Counted from the stretch's first letter, positions 1-7,368 are shown. The stretch is 9,475 nt of DNA from Bacillota bacterium (GCA_029776465.1 JAKOTC010000183.1:1-9475), one strand, 5' to 3'. A program made the numbers and translations. Notes: generated by a model not told the origin, from the letters alone.

Positions 1-354
1 CTTTTGCAGGTGGATATACAAATCCCTTCGGATATCGCTGACGATATGCTGGCCCACTTTGGCCATAATCCGCATACGAAATACGCTGAGAAAAATAGAA
101 ATGATAATACATCCAACCAGGCCGAGGCCGATCCAGAGTATCAGGGAAATATCCCCGGCGGGAATCGCCTTGTCCAGGATATAAGTGGTCAGCTTGACCA
201 CCGCAAGGGAAGCCACGGTGGAGATCAGGCTGAGGAAAAAAGCCAGGATCATCTTGGCTTTATAGCGATTGATATAAACCCCTGCCCGTTTAAAATGCCG
301 CAGGGAAAAGGGCGATTCCAGGGTTTCGTCAATGTCATATTTATTGCGTGCCAT
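1..354 (-). CDS. ABC exporter subunit, N-terminal part (second half of a heterodimer)
   Basis: Partial gene cut by the left window edge. The 118 visible residues are the start of an ABC exporter transmembrane domain. A basic, polar N-terminus (MARNKYDIDE) is followed by a hydrophobic span at about residues 33-53 and a second at about 68-92, then the amphipathic FRMRIMAKVGQHIVSDIRRD region typical of the first intracellular loop of type IV ABC exporters. ATG at 354 is preceded by AGGGAGGG, which overlaps the stop region of the upstream ABC gene. The 11-nt spacing implies co-transcription. Because the upstream subunit has a degenerate ATP site, this one is expected to be its partner, carrying the catalytic Glu and switch His. 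The nucleotide-binding domain lies outside the window, so this is inference. Substrate cannot be told from sequence. Confidence 0.88.
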   Translation of the reverse strand, partial: MARNKYDIDETLESPFSLRHFKRAGVYINRYKAKMILAFFLSLISTVASLAVVKLTTYILDKAIPAGDISLILWIGLGLVGCIIISIFLSVFRMRIMAKVGQHIVSDIRRDLYIHLQK

Positions 355-365
355 CAAATCCCTCC

Positions 366-2120
366 CTATTCCGTCTGTTGGCTCTGCATGCGTTCGATTT
401 GATAATAATCGCCCTTCAAAGCCATCAGCTCGTCATGGGTGCCCCGCTCGATGATCTGCCCCTTCTTCATCACCAGGATCTGGTCGGCATTGCGAACCGT
501 GGAGATCCGCTGGGCAATGATGATCTTCGTGCAGGGGAAATCCAGATTAGAAAGCTGGTTCCAGATATACCGCTCGGTTTTCAGGTCCACCGCCGACGTG
601 GTGTCATCCAAAACCAGAATCGAGGGGCGGACGGCAAGCGCTCTGGCCAGAGCCACCCGTTGACGCTGTCCGCCGGAAAGGCCCACACCCCGTTCACCGA
701 TAATGGTGTCATACCCTTCTTCCATTCGGGTGATAAATTCATCCGCCGCCGCCTGAACCGCATACCGGCGAACCTCCTCTTCCGGCATATCCGGCCGCCC
801 GAAAGCGATGTTTCCGTCGATGGTGTCCGAGAAGAGGAAGACATCCTGGGTAGCCATCCCGATGGAACTGCGCAGCGCCTGCAGATTCATCATTCGAACA
901 TCTACCCCGTCCACCGTAACAGAGCCATCAGTGACATCATAAAACCGGGCCAGCAGGTTGATAAGGGTGGTTTTTCCGGCACCCGTCTCTCCGATTACGG
1001 CCAGAGTGGTGCCTGCGGGCACTTTGAAGCTGATATTCTTTAAGATCTCATGATTGCCCGCCTGGAAGGACACGTTTTTAAACTCAATGTCCCCACGCAT
1101 CCGACCTGCGGGGGTCACTGCGTCATGACGGGTGGCGATTTTGGATCTGGCATAGTAGATTTCTATGACCTTGTCGGCACTGGGGAAAAAGCGCTGAAAA
1201 TCATTGAGCAGGGTTCCCAGCATCCGGATTGCATAAGAGAGAGCCCATACGATGGACATAAAGGCCGAAACCTCGGCAATGCTCATCTGCCCCATTACGG
1301 TGAGGATACCGCCCACCACCAGAACAACAACGGTTAAAAACTGGGCCAAAAACTCGGGGATAGGCCAGATGGACAGCCAGGTTTTATTGGTCTTTAAATT
1401 CGCCTCCAAAAAGGCCTGATTGGCCTGATCGAATTTCTCAATCTCATAGTCCTCGCGGGCAAAAGCGCGAACCACCCGATTGGCCTCAATATTCTCCTGC
1501 ACGGTTCCGTTCAAAGCAGAGAGCTTTTCCCGGTTGTTGATATGCAGGGGCCGCATCTCCTTGGAGAAGCGCCGATTAGTGATATACATGAAAGGGAGCA
1601 GCGCAAGCAGGCAGAGGGTAACAATCCAGTTGACAGTAAAAAAATAGATAATTGTGCTGAAAAATATAATAACCGTATCCAGCAGATTAATGACAATATA
1701 GGATACTGTATGGCGAACCAGATCCAGGTCGCCTGTCAGCCTTGTCATTAAATCGCCTGTACGGTTTTTTTCATAAAATCCCATATCCAACGCCTGCAGG
1801 CTGTCGAACATCGTCATTCGGATGTTTTTGATCATCTGCTGGCTGCTTCGTTCCACATTAAAAACCTTTACCAAATTCAGGGAACTCTTCAGCAGAACTG
1901 CACCCGCCCAAAGCGCCATCAGCGGCAGCAGCATGTCAATTCGCCGGACTACTTCTCCCGAACCATTGTCCACACCGATGACGATGTTTCCCACAATATA
2001 GGAAGTCAAATTGGGCCAAATCAGGATGGTAAAGGAGAGCAAAACCTGTAAGCCCAAACACAACAGATACCGTAATCGGGTGCCTTTTAAGCATTTCCAA
2101 AGCCATCGAAACTCGAACAT
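366..2120 (-). CDS. Half-size ABC exporter, degenerate-site subunit of a heterodimeric transporter (BmrC/TM287-like)
   Basis: A 584-residue inner-membrane ABC exporter with six predicted transmembrane helices (residues 1-300) fused to a nucleotide-binding domain (about 343-580). Visible motifs are Walker A GETGAGKT (377-384), Q-loop Gln425, signature LSGGQ (481-485), Walker B ILVLDD (501-506), D-loop SAVD (509-512) and an H-loop region reading AQRIST with Gln537. The Glu after Walker B is Asp506, the switch His is Gln537, and the A-loop aromatic expected near residue 354 is Ala. This combination is known in the degenerate subunit of heterodimeric exporters such as BmrCD and TM287/288, and the length matches BmrC. 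ATG at 2120 follows a GGGGAAG stretch at rather long spacing. The start is also supported by the typical short N-terminus before the first helix. The gene has its own promoter and terminates 11 nt before the partner subunit. The likely role is multidrug or peptide/lipid export; substrate unknown. Confidence 0.93.
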   Translation of the reverse strand: MFEFRWLWKCLKGTRLRYLLCLGLQVLLSFTILIWPNLTSYIVGNIVIGVDNGSGEVVRRIDMLLPLMALWAGAVLLKSSLNLVKVFNVERSSQQMIKNIRMTMFDSLQALDMGFYEKNRTGDLMTRLTGDLDLVRHTVSYIVINLLDTVIIFFSTIIYFFTVNWIVTLCLLALLPFMYITNRRFSKEMRPLHINNREKLSALNGTVQENIEANRVVRAFAREDYEIEKFDQANQAFLEANLKTNKTWLSIWPIPEFLAQFLTVVVLVVGGILTVMGQMSIAEVSAFMSIVWALSYAIRMLGTLLNDFQRFFPSADKVIEIYYARSKIATRHDAVTPAGRMRGDIEFKNVSFQAGNHEILKNISFKVPAGTTLAVIGETGAGKTTLINLLARFYDVTDGSVTVDGVDVRMMNLQALRSSIGMATQDVFLFSDTIDGNIAFGRPDMPEEEVRRYAVQAAADEFITRMEEGYDTIIGERGVGLSGGQRQRVALARALAVRPSILVLDDTTSAVDLKTERYIWNQLSNLDFPCTKIIIAQRISTVRNADQILVMKKGQIIERGTHDELMALKGDYYQIERMQSQQTE

Positions 2121-2142
2121 GGGTCGTCACTTCCCCTTCTGT

Positions 2143-2162
2143 GATTGGCCGCCTGCCGAATC
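2143..2162 (-). other. Leader hairpin just upstream of the ABC gene ribosome binding region
   Basis: In the ABC transcript, GATT-(bulged C)-GGC pairs with GCCAATC across the 5-nt loop AGGCG, giving a 7-bp stem with one bulge. It ends 2 nt before the purine-rich AGAAGGGGAAG stretch preceding the start codon. It may modulate translation, but the stem is short and could be chance. Confidence 0.3.
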
Positions 2163-2171
2163 ACATATTTT

Positions 2172-2210
2172 GGCAAAACCTGTCTGCAACGCGATTTTGA
2201 ATGTTTTGCC
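2172..2210 (-). repeat. 8-bp perfect inverted repeat in the ABC leader
   Basis: GGCAAAAC (2172-2179) and GTTTTGCC (2203-2210) are perfect inverted copies separated by 23 bp. They lie about 8-46 nt downstream of the predicted transcription start. This could be an operator for a repressor or the base of a leader stem. There is no poly-T run after either arm, so it is not a terminator. Confidence 0.4.
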
Positions 2211-2224
2211 CTTAAGGTTCTTTT

Positions 2225-2253
2225 ATTCTACAACGCATTGTTGGGAATGTAAA
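2225..2253 (-). promoter_or_regulatory. Sigma-A-type promoter of the ABC exporter genes
   Basis: On the minus strand, TTTACA (2253-2248) and TAGAAT (2230-2225) are separated by exactly 17 bp. Each differs from consensus by one base. Transcription would start near 2218, giving a leader of about 98 nt before ATG 2120. The -35 box directly follows the T-run of the purD terminator, so the ABC genes appear to be transcribed independently of the purine operon. No leader ORF with a ribosome binding site is visible in this 5' UTR. Confidence 0.7.
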
Positions 2254-2256
2254 GAC

Positions 2257-2326
2257 AAAAAAGGCAAGATTTTTGGTCCTGGTGCAAATTCTGAGTCTTT
2301 ATACACTATAATCAAAAATATTGCCT
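2257..2326 (-). terminator. Long-stem intrinsic terminator of the purine operon, after purD
   Basis: The 14-nt arms 2313-2326 and 2262-2275 are inverted complements with one internal mismatch (AGGCAA-x-ATTTTTG type). The 37-nt loop lies at 2276-2312. On the minus strand the stem ends in TTGCC followed by six T's (2262-2257). On the plus strand the other arm is followed by TAATTTTTG, so weak bidirectional function is possible. It begins 30 nt after the purD stop codon. The unusually large loop lowers certainty about efficiency. Confidence 0.6.
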
Positions 2327-2355
2327 AATTTTTGTGCATATTTTCAGTTCAGCCT

Positions 2356-3609
2356 TTACCGAATAACGCCGATATCTCTGCGGAAGTGGACATTCTCAAA
2401 ACGAATCCGCTCCACATCCCCGTAGGCGGCTTTTAAAGCCTCCGAAAGAGTCTCCCGCACGGCGGTCACGCCCAGCACCCGTCCTCCGGCGGTCAGGATT
2501 TGGCCCTTCTCAAGTTTTGTGCCCGCGTGATACACCGTTTCGCCGCACTGGTCCAGCCCCTCTATGGGATAGCCTGTCTGATACTTGCCCGGATATCCGC
2601 CGGAAGCCATCACCACACAGGCCGCCGCTTTGTCGGAGAACCGGACCTCGACTTCCTCAAGCCTGCCTTCGGCCACGGCAAGGAAGATCTCGGCCAAATC
2701 GCTCTCCAGCAGTGAAAGCACCACCTGGGTCTCGGGGTCTCCGAACCGGGCGTTGTATTCGATCACCTTGGGGCCCTCGGCCGTCAGCATCAGGCCGAAA
2801 TAGAGACAGCCTTTAAAGGGACGGCCTTCGGCCGCCATGGCCCGAATGGTGGGAAGGAAGATCTCCTCCATGCACCGCCGGGCGGTTGCCTCATCATACA
2901 GAGGATGGGGGGCGATGGCGCCCATGCCTCCGGTGTTCAATCCCTGGTCATTGTCCAGGGCCCGTTTGTGGTCCTTGGAGGAGATCATGGGGCGAAGGGT
3001 TTTCCCGTCGGTAAAGGCCAGCACCGTCAGCTCAACCCCGGTCAGGAATTCCTCAATCACCACCCTGCTGCCGGAGGCCCCGAAAGCCTGATTGAGCATC
3101 ATGGATTCCAGCGCTTCCCGGGCTTCCTCAAGGTTTTGAGCGATGATAACGCCCTTCCCCAGGGCAAGCCCGTCGGCTTTGATCACCGTGGGGAATTTGT
3201 TCTGCTTTGTCACATAGTCCAGCGCCTGCCGATAATCGTCAAAGACTTCATAGGCCGCGGTGGGAATATTATGTTTTTTCATCAGGGCCTTCGAAAAAGC
3301 CTTGCTGCTCTCAATAATGGCGGCATTCTGACGGGGGCCGAAAGCCCGGATTCCCTCCGCCTCCAGCGCGTCCACCATTCCGGCAGCCAGCGGGTCATCG
3401 GGGGCAACCACCACCAAATCCACCTTTTTTTCCTTCGCAAGGGCCACCATGCCCTGAATGTCCATCGCCTTTACCGGAAAACAGACCGCATCCTGCGCAA
3501 TGCCTCCGTTGCCCGGCGCACAGTAGAGATTGCGAACCTTGGGCGATTCTTTAAGTTTTTTGACAATGGCATGTTCACGTCCGCCGCCGCCAACCACTAA
3601 GATGTCCAT
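2356..3609 (-). CDS. purD: Phosphoribosylamine-glycine ligase (GAR synthetase)
   Basis: 417-residue cytosolic enzyme joining phosphoribosylamine and glycine with ATP to make glycinamide ribonucleotide, the second step of purine synthesis. The N-terminal domain starts with the family motif VVGGGGREHA (5-14). The ATP-grasp core shows KADGLALGKGV (144-154), the long conserved KDHKRALDNDQGLNTGGMGA region (212-231) and YNARFGDPETQ (285-295), which supplies metal and nucleotide ligands. Length is normal for bacterial PurD. An in-frame ATG lies six codons earlier (3627), but a full AGGAGG sits 6 nt before ATG 3609, which sets the start. It is the last gene of the purine operon, 42 nt after the transformylase and followed by a terminator. 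The conserved VGPEAPL motif reads VAPDDPL, a conservative variation. Confidence 0.97.
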   Translation of the reverse strand: MDILVVGGGGREHAIVKKLKESPKVRNLYCAPGNGGIAQDAVCFPVKAMDIQGMVALAKEKKVDLVVVAPDDPLAAGMVDALEAEGIRAFGPRQNAAIIESSKAFSKALMKKHNIPTAAYEVFDDYRQALDYVTKQNKFPTVIKADGLALGKGVIIAQNLEEAREALESMMLNQAFGASGSRVVIEEFLTGVELTVLAFTDGKTLRPMISSKDHKRALDNDQGLNTGGMGAIAPHPLYDEATARRCMEEIFLPTIRAMAAEGRPFKGCLYFGLMLTAEGPKVIEYNARFGDPETQVVLSLLESDLAEIFLAVAEGRLEEVEVRFSDKAAACVVMASGGYPGKYQTGYPIEGLDQCGETVYHAGTKLEKGQILTAGGRVLGVTAVRETLSEALKAAYGDVERIRFENVHFRRDIGVIR

Positions 3610-3651
3610 ATCAGCCCTCCTGATCATTTAAACTTGTTTTCAAGCCTGATA
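3610..3651 (-). promoter_or_regulatory. purD ribosome binding site inside a small switchable hairpin
   Basis: The purD AGGAGGG lies between ATCAG and CTGAT arms (3620-3624 and 3610-3614 on the plus strand), a 5-bp hairpin with loop GAGGG. A further TATCAG copy just after the transformylase stop (plus strand CTGATA 3646-3651) can pair with the same downstream arm, giving an alternative fold with the site in an open loop. The stems are short, so regulatory relevance is tentative. The ribosome binding site itself is clear. Confidence 0.4.
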
Positions 3652-4827
3652 TTAATGGTGGAAGAGACGGATGCCGTTAAAGACCATCACCATGCCATAC
3701 TTGTCGCAGGTCTGGATAACATGATCGTCCCGAATGGATCCGCCGGGCTGGGCAATATAGGAAACTCCGCTGCGCTTGGCCCGCTCAATATTGTCTCCGA
3801 AGGGGAAGAAGGCATCCGAACCCAGAGAAACCTCGGTAATACCGGCCAGATATGCCTTCTTTTCCTCCTTGGTAAACCGCTCGGGCTTGACGGCGAAAAT
3901 ATTCTGCCAGACGCCCTCGGCCAGCACTTCCTCGTCCTCATCCGAGAGATAGATATCAATGGCGTTGTCCCGGTCCGGACGGCCGATGCCCGGCACGAAC
4001 TGTAAGTCCAGCACTTTGGGGCTTTGGCGGAGATGCCATAGATCTGCTTTATTGCCGGCCAGACGGGTGCAATGGATACGGGACTGCTGGCCTGCGCCCA
4101 CGCCGATGGCCTGTCCATCCTTCGCATAACAGACCGAGTTGGACTGGGTATACTTTAGGGTAATCAGCGCAACCGTCAGATCCCGTTTGGCTTCGGGGGT
4201 CAGATTTTTGTTTTGCGTCACGATATTGGAAAAGACGGAGTCGTCAATCGTGATTTCATTTCGTCCCTGCTCAAAGGTGATGCCGAAAACATCCTTGTGC
4301 TCGATGGGAGCCGGTCGATAGGCCGGATCAATCTGGATAATGGTGTAGCTGCCCTTCCGCTTGCTCTTCAGAATCTCCAGCGCCTTGTCGGTATACCCCG
4401 GGGCGATGACGCCGTCGGATGCCTCCAGTTTGATATAAGAAGCGGTCTGCTCGTCGCACACATCGGAGAGGGCGATAAAATCCCCATAGGAGGACATCCG
4501 GTCAGCTCCGCGGGCACGGATATAGGCGCAGGCCAACGGGGAGAGCTCCATTCCCTCGGCAAAGCAGGCCTTTGTCAGGCTCTCCGACAGGGGCAGCCCC
4601 ACTGCCGCGCCTGCCGGGCTGACATGCTTGAAGGAAGCGGCCGCCGGAAGACCGGTGGCCTTTTTCAGCTCACTGACCAGCTGCCAGCCGTTGAGCGCGT
4701 CCATAAAATTGATATAGCCCGGATGGCCGTTCAGCACCGTCAGGGGCAGCTCACCCTTGGCCATAAAGATTCTGGCAGGTGTCTGATTGGGATTGCAGCC
4801 GTATTTTAAAAGGATTTCTTTGGACAT
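3652..4827 (-). CDS. purH: Stand-alone AICAR transformylase (C-terminal half of PurH as a separate protein)
   Basis: 391-residue protein equivalent only to the AICAR formyltransferase domain of PurH. It transfers a formyl group from 10-formyl-THF to AICAR to give FAICAR, the penultimate step to IMP. It opens at LLKYGCNPNQ, where the transformylase domain of fused PurH begins (LRYGENPHQ), and lacks the MGS-like cyclohydrolase domain. The catalytic Lys-His pair is K67-H68 (in FKHVSPAG). Other conserved blocks are SNSVCYA (229-235), IGVGAGQQSR (241-250), DAFFPFGD (338-345) and QPGGSIRDD (360-368), and it ends in the typical NGIRLFHH. Start ATG 4827 has TAGGAGG at 7-nt spacing, overlapping the TAG stop of purO. 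The 11-nt gap to purO fits coupled expression of the last two steps. Fused PurH is normally about 510-530 residues. Confidence 0.95.
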   Translation of the reverse strand: MSKEILLKYGCNPNQTPARIFMAKGELPLTVLNGHPGYINFMDALNGWQLVSELKKATGLPAAASFKHVSPAGAAVGLPLSESLTKACFAEGMELSPLACAYIRARGADRMSSYGDFIALSDVCDEQTASYIKLEASDGVIAPGYTDKALEILKSKRKGSYTIIQIDPAYRPAPIEHKDVFGITFEQGRNEITIDDSVFSNIVTQNKNLTPEAKRDLTVALITLKYTQSNSVCYAKDGQAIGVGAGQQSRIHCTRLAGNKADLWHLRQSPKVLDLQFVPGIGRPDRDNAIDIYLSDEDEEVLAEGVWQNIFAVKPERFTKEEKKAYLAGITEVSLGSDAFFPFGDNIERAKRSGVSYIAQPGGSIRDDHVIQTCDKYGMVMVFNGIRLFHH

Positions 4828-4838
4828 GGTTCTGCCTC

Positions 4839-5552
4839 CTATTGATTCTTATTGAGAATCCGGGTTTCCGTGGTTCCGTCTGCAAGGTTGATGTAGCGAA
4901 CAAAAAGCGAAACCTTATTGTCCGGGTTCAATGCATTCCAAAGAGTCTCGGAAAACTCGTCAATCTCCTGGTTCAAGGCCACGGTGACCGGTTCCCCCTC
5001 AAAGGAGGGGATGGGATCCCCGTCGGTTTGATATGTGTGGATCAGATGCCCCGTTCCTTTTACCGGCTGGGAATATTCATAAAAGAACCGCTGAACCGAC
5101 TCGGGATTTCCCCCGGCGCTTTTCAAGATGGAGAGCTTATAGGAAAAACCGCCCTGTTCCAAGCTGACAATGCCGCTGATGCGGGGGGTGAAATTCGGCG
5201 CGTCCGGTTCGAAGGTGCGGGTGCGCAAAGCCTCTTCAAAGGTCAGGCCCTTTTGAATGTACTCATAAATGGTATCGGTCTGATCTCCGTTGGTGACGAT
5301 GGTGTGGTTATTCATCACCCGAACCGGCGCATAGATCACCAGGGACGGATCCGTCAGCTTGGAGGGATCAAAAGCCTGGGTGCGGATGCCTGCGCCCTCC
5401 TCTACAAAAATACGATTGCGGCTGTTGGTGCTGCGCCCCATGATAAAATAGGCGATAACGGCATATTTTCCGCAGCAGCTTTCGCCGATCAAAATTCCCC
5501 GGCCGGGATAGGTGTTATCCAGGGCCTGAGAGACGGATTTTTTCTCAATCAT
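4839..5552 (-). CDS. purO: PurO-type IMP cyclohydrolase
   Basis: 237-residue protein assigned to the IMP cyclohydrolase family first defined in archaea (PurO, Ntn-hydrolase-like fold), which closes FAICAR to IMP. It is unrelated to the MGS-like domain of PurH. Visible family features are YPGRG (15-19), the basic substrate-binding stretch GRSTNSRNR (39-47), TNGDQTDTI (87-95) and FEPDAPNFTPRISG (114-127). No transmembrane or signal segment is seen. Position is decisive support: it lies directly before a transformylase lacking a cyclohydrolase domain, so together they replace PurH. ATG 5552 follows AGAGGA at about 6-nt spacing. It is 73 nt downstream of purN. The call rests on recalled motif patterns plus context, not a profile search. 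The alternative would be a hypothetical protein of the same family with no proven activity in bacteria. Confidence 0.88.
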   Translation of the reverse strand: MIEKKSVSQALDNTYPGRGILIGESCCGKYAVIAYFIMGRSTNSRNRIFVEEGAGIRTQAFDPSKLTDPSLVIYAPVRVMNNHTIVTNGDQTDTIYEYIQKGLTFEEALRTRTFEPDAPNFTPRISGIVSLEQGGFSYKLSILKSAGGNPESVQRFFYEYSQPVKGTGHLIHTYQTDGDPIPSFEGEPVTVALNQEIDEFSETLWNALNPDNKVSLFVRYINLADGTTETRILNKNQ

Positions 5553-5600
5553 GGCTTTCCTCTGCTTTCTTTTATTTCTCGCAACAGCAAAAACATCTAT

Positions 5601-5619
5601 GCCTTTGTGATAAAAAGGC
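5601..5619 (-). other. Small hairpin in the purN-purO spacer
   Basis: GCCTTT and AAAGGC (6 bp, 7-nt loop) begin 6 nt after the purN stop. A TTTTT run follows only after a further 6 nt, so at most it is a weak, leaky terminator or an mRNA stability element that could lower expression of the distal genes. Confidence 0.3.
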
Positions 5620-5625
5620 GTTTGA

Positions 5626-6255
5626 CTATTCTTCCAAAATACAGACGCGGCGGCCCTGCAGACGGATTCGTCCGGCGCATACCAGTTCTGCGGCTTGGGG
5701 ATAGATAATCCACTCCGCCTGCTCCATCACCCGCTTTTGCAGGATTTCGGGCGTGTCATCATCCCGTACCTCCACGGCTTTTTGCAGGATGATTTCTCCC
5801 CCGTCCACCTCTCCGTTGACAAAATGGACGGTGGCCCCGGTGACGCGGGCGCCATAGTCCAGCACCGCCTGATGGACCTTCAAACCGTAAAAGCCCTTTC
5901 CGCAAAAAGCGGGAATCAGGGAGGGATGGACATTCAAAATCCGGTGATCATACTCTTTCATCAGGGCGTCGCCCAGAATCCACATATACCCCGCCAGCAG
6001 AATCAGGTCGATATTCGCCTCCAAAAGGGTTTTCAGAACAGCCTCGTCAAACTCTCTTCGGTCGGCAAAGTCATGAGGGTCCACCACGGCGGTTGGGATA
6101 CTATTCTGCCGGGCCCGCTCCAGGGCATAGACCCCGGCCTTGCTGGAGAGCACCAGCTCCACCCGACCGCTTTTCAGCAGGCCGCTTTTCTGGGCGTCCA
6201 GTATGGCCTGGAGATTGGTGCCCCCGCCCGAAACCAATACCGCTATCCGTTTCAT
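5626..6255 (-). CDS. purN: Phosphoribosylglycinamide formyltransferase (GAR transformylase, folate-dependent)
   Basis: 209-residue cytosolic enzyme that formylates GAR using 10-formyl-THF, the third step of the pathway. The N-terminal phosphate-binding loop reads [12 protein letters not shown] (6-17). The catalytic triad of the family (Asn106, His108, Asp144 in E. coli) matches Asn108, His110 in NVHPSLIP and Asp151 in NGEVDGGEI. Between them is a [17 protein letters not shown] segment, longer than the E. coli loop. I recall this variant from clostridial PurN proteins. Its ATG overlaps the purM stop (ATGA), with GGAG about 10 nt upstream, so translational coupling to purM is expected. This is the folate-dependent type, not formate-dependent PurT. 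Confidence 0.96.
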   Translation of the reverse strand: MKRIAVLVSGGGTNLQAILDAQKSGLLKSGRVELVLSSKAGVYALERARQNSIPTAVVDPHDFADRREFDEAVLKTLLEANIDLILLAGYMWILGDALMKEYDHRILNVHPSLIPAFCGKGFYGLKVHQAVLDYGARVTGATVHFVNGEVDGGEIILQKAVEVRDDDTPEILQKRVMEQAEWIIYPQAAELVCAGRIRLQGRRVCILEE

Positions 6256-7289
6256 TCGATTCGCACTCCGTCCTCGCCGGCAACCACCTGGCCGATAATC
6301 CGGGCATTTTCACCCAGCTTGCAGGCGGCGCGGACAAAGGCATCGGCCTCCTCGGCGGGCACTGCGATGCAAAGGCCGGTTCCCATATTGAAGGTGTTGA
6401 ACATATCCCGCTCAGGAATGTTGCCCACATTCTGCATCATGGTGAAGATGGGCGGAATGACCAAATCCGATTTGCTGATCCGGGCAGTCATGCCTTTGGG
6501 AAGCATTCTCGGAATATTCTCATAGAAACCGCCGCCAGTGATATGGCTGATGCCGTGGATGGAGAAGGACTCCATCAGTTTCAGCACCGATTTGATATAG
6601 ATTCTGGTGGGCTTCAACAGCTCTTCTCCCAGCGTGCAGCCCAGTTCCTCAATATACAGTCGGAGTTTCTCCTGATTCATATTGAAAATCTTGCGAACCA
6701 GGGAGAAACCGTTGGAATGGACACCGGAGGAGGCAAAACCCACCAGCGCATCCCCTTCCCGAATCTGAATCGAACCGTCAATGATCTTGGGACGGTCGAC
6801 CATGCCCACCGCAAAGCCGGCGAGGTCATACTCCTCCGCCGGATAAAATCCGGGCATTTCGGCGGTCTCACCGCCAATCAGGGCGCAGCCGGCCTGAACG
6901 CAACCCTCGGCCACCCCGGAGACAATCTCCGCAACGCGCTCGGGATGGTTCTTTCCCACGGCCAGATAATCCAGGAAAAAGAGGGGAGTTGCGCCCGAGC
7001 AGACAATATCGTTGACGCACATGGCCACGCAGTCGATGCCGATGGTGTCATGCTTGTTCATTAAAAAGGCCAGTTTCAGCTTGGTGCCTACCCCGTCGGT
7101 GCCGGAGACAAATACCGGCTCGCTCAGGCCCGCCATGTTGGGTGCAAACAGGCCGCCAAAGCCGCCGATTCCACCCAACACACCGGGAATTCGCGTCCGC
7201 TCGATATGGGATTTCATCAGCTCTACGCTGCGATAACCCGCCGTGACATCCACGCCGGCGGCTTTATAGCTTTCAGAAAAACTCTTCAT
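6252..7289 (-). CDS. purM: Phosphoribosylformylglycinamidine cyclo-ligase (AIR synthetase)
   Basis: 345-residue cytosolic enzyme closing the imidazole ring of FGAM to AIR with ATP. Family motifs are all present: GTDGVGTKL (63-71), [20 protein letters not shown] (91-110), [11 protein letters not shown] (about 140-150), [17 protein letters not shown] (about 180-196) and [14 protein letters not shown]. The in-frame open region extends eight codons upstream to a GTG at 7313, but that GTG lies in a perfect hairpin with no ribosome binding site. ATG 7289 gives the usual family length and starts at the conserved [10 protein letters not shown], so it is preferred, with only a weak GGAAAG about 11 nt upstream. 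It overlaps purN by 4 bp. The 79-nt spacer to purC is where purF is often found in related operons. Confidence 0.96.
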   Translation of the reverse strand: MKSFSESYKAAGVDVTAGYRSVELMKSHIERTRIPGVLGGIGGFGGLFAPNMAGLSEPVFVSGTDGVGTKLKLAFLMNKHDTIGIDCVAMCVNDIVCSGATPLFFLDYLAVGKNHPERVAEIVSGVAEGCVQAGCALIGGETAEMPGFYPAEEYDLAGFAVGMVDRPKIIDGSIQIREGDALVGFASSGVHSNGFSLVRKIFNMNQEKLRLYIEELGCTLGEELLKPTRIYIKSVLKLMESFSIHGISHITGGGFYENIPRMLPKGMTARISKSDLVIPPIFTMMQNVGNIPERDMFNTFNMGTGLCIAVPAEEADAFVRAACKLGENARIIGQVVAGEDGVRIE

Positions 7290-7306
7290 AGAGAACCCGA
7301 CTTTCC

Positions 7307-7323
7307 GTGCCACTTGGTGGCAC
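7307..7323 (-). other. Perfect 7-bp hairpin upstream of the purM start
   Basis: GTGCCAC and GTGGCAC flank a 3-nt loop (CAA in the mRNA). It sits 18 nt before ATG 7289 and is GC-rich, so it should be stable. No T-run follows on either strand, so it is not an intrinsic terminator. It may act as an mRNA processing or stability element or shape purM translation. Confidence 0.5.
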
Positions 7324-7343
7324 TAATTGATAATGCAGATTTT

Positions 7344-7360
7344 CAGATGGATTCCATCCG
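7344..7360 (-). other. Second hairpin in the purC-purM spacer
   Basis: CGGATGG and CCATCTG pair as 7 bp with one G-U, across the loop AAT. It starts 8 nt after the purC stop. In the sense direction AAAATC follows, so it is not a terminator. With the hairpin at 7307-7323 it fills the only inter-gene gap that holds two stems. Confidence 0.4.
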
Positions 7361-7368
7361 TTTTGATG

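Noticed and set aside
3610..3627. Six-codon N-terminal extension of PurD from ATG 3627
   Set aside because: The AGGAGG used by ATG 3609 lies within this extension, and PurD proteins normally start at the M-[DK]-[IV]-L-V-[VI]-G motif.
4779..5708. Long plus-strand open frame of 309 codons
   Set aside because: It lies opposite purO and part of purN, has no ribosome binding site or family resemblance, and the minus-strand genes explain the region fully.
6093..7064. Long plus-strand open frame of 323 codons
   Set aside because: Antisense shadow of purM and purN in a moderately GC-rich codon context; composition is not protein-like.
7290..7313. Eight-codon N-terminal extension of PurM from GTG 7313
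   Set aside because: There is no ribosome binding site, the GTG is inside a hairpin, and ATG 7289 gives the standard family length.
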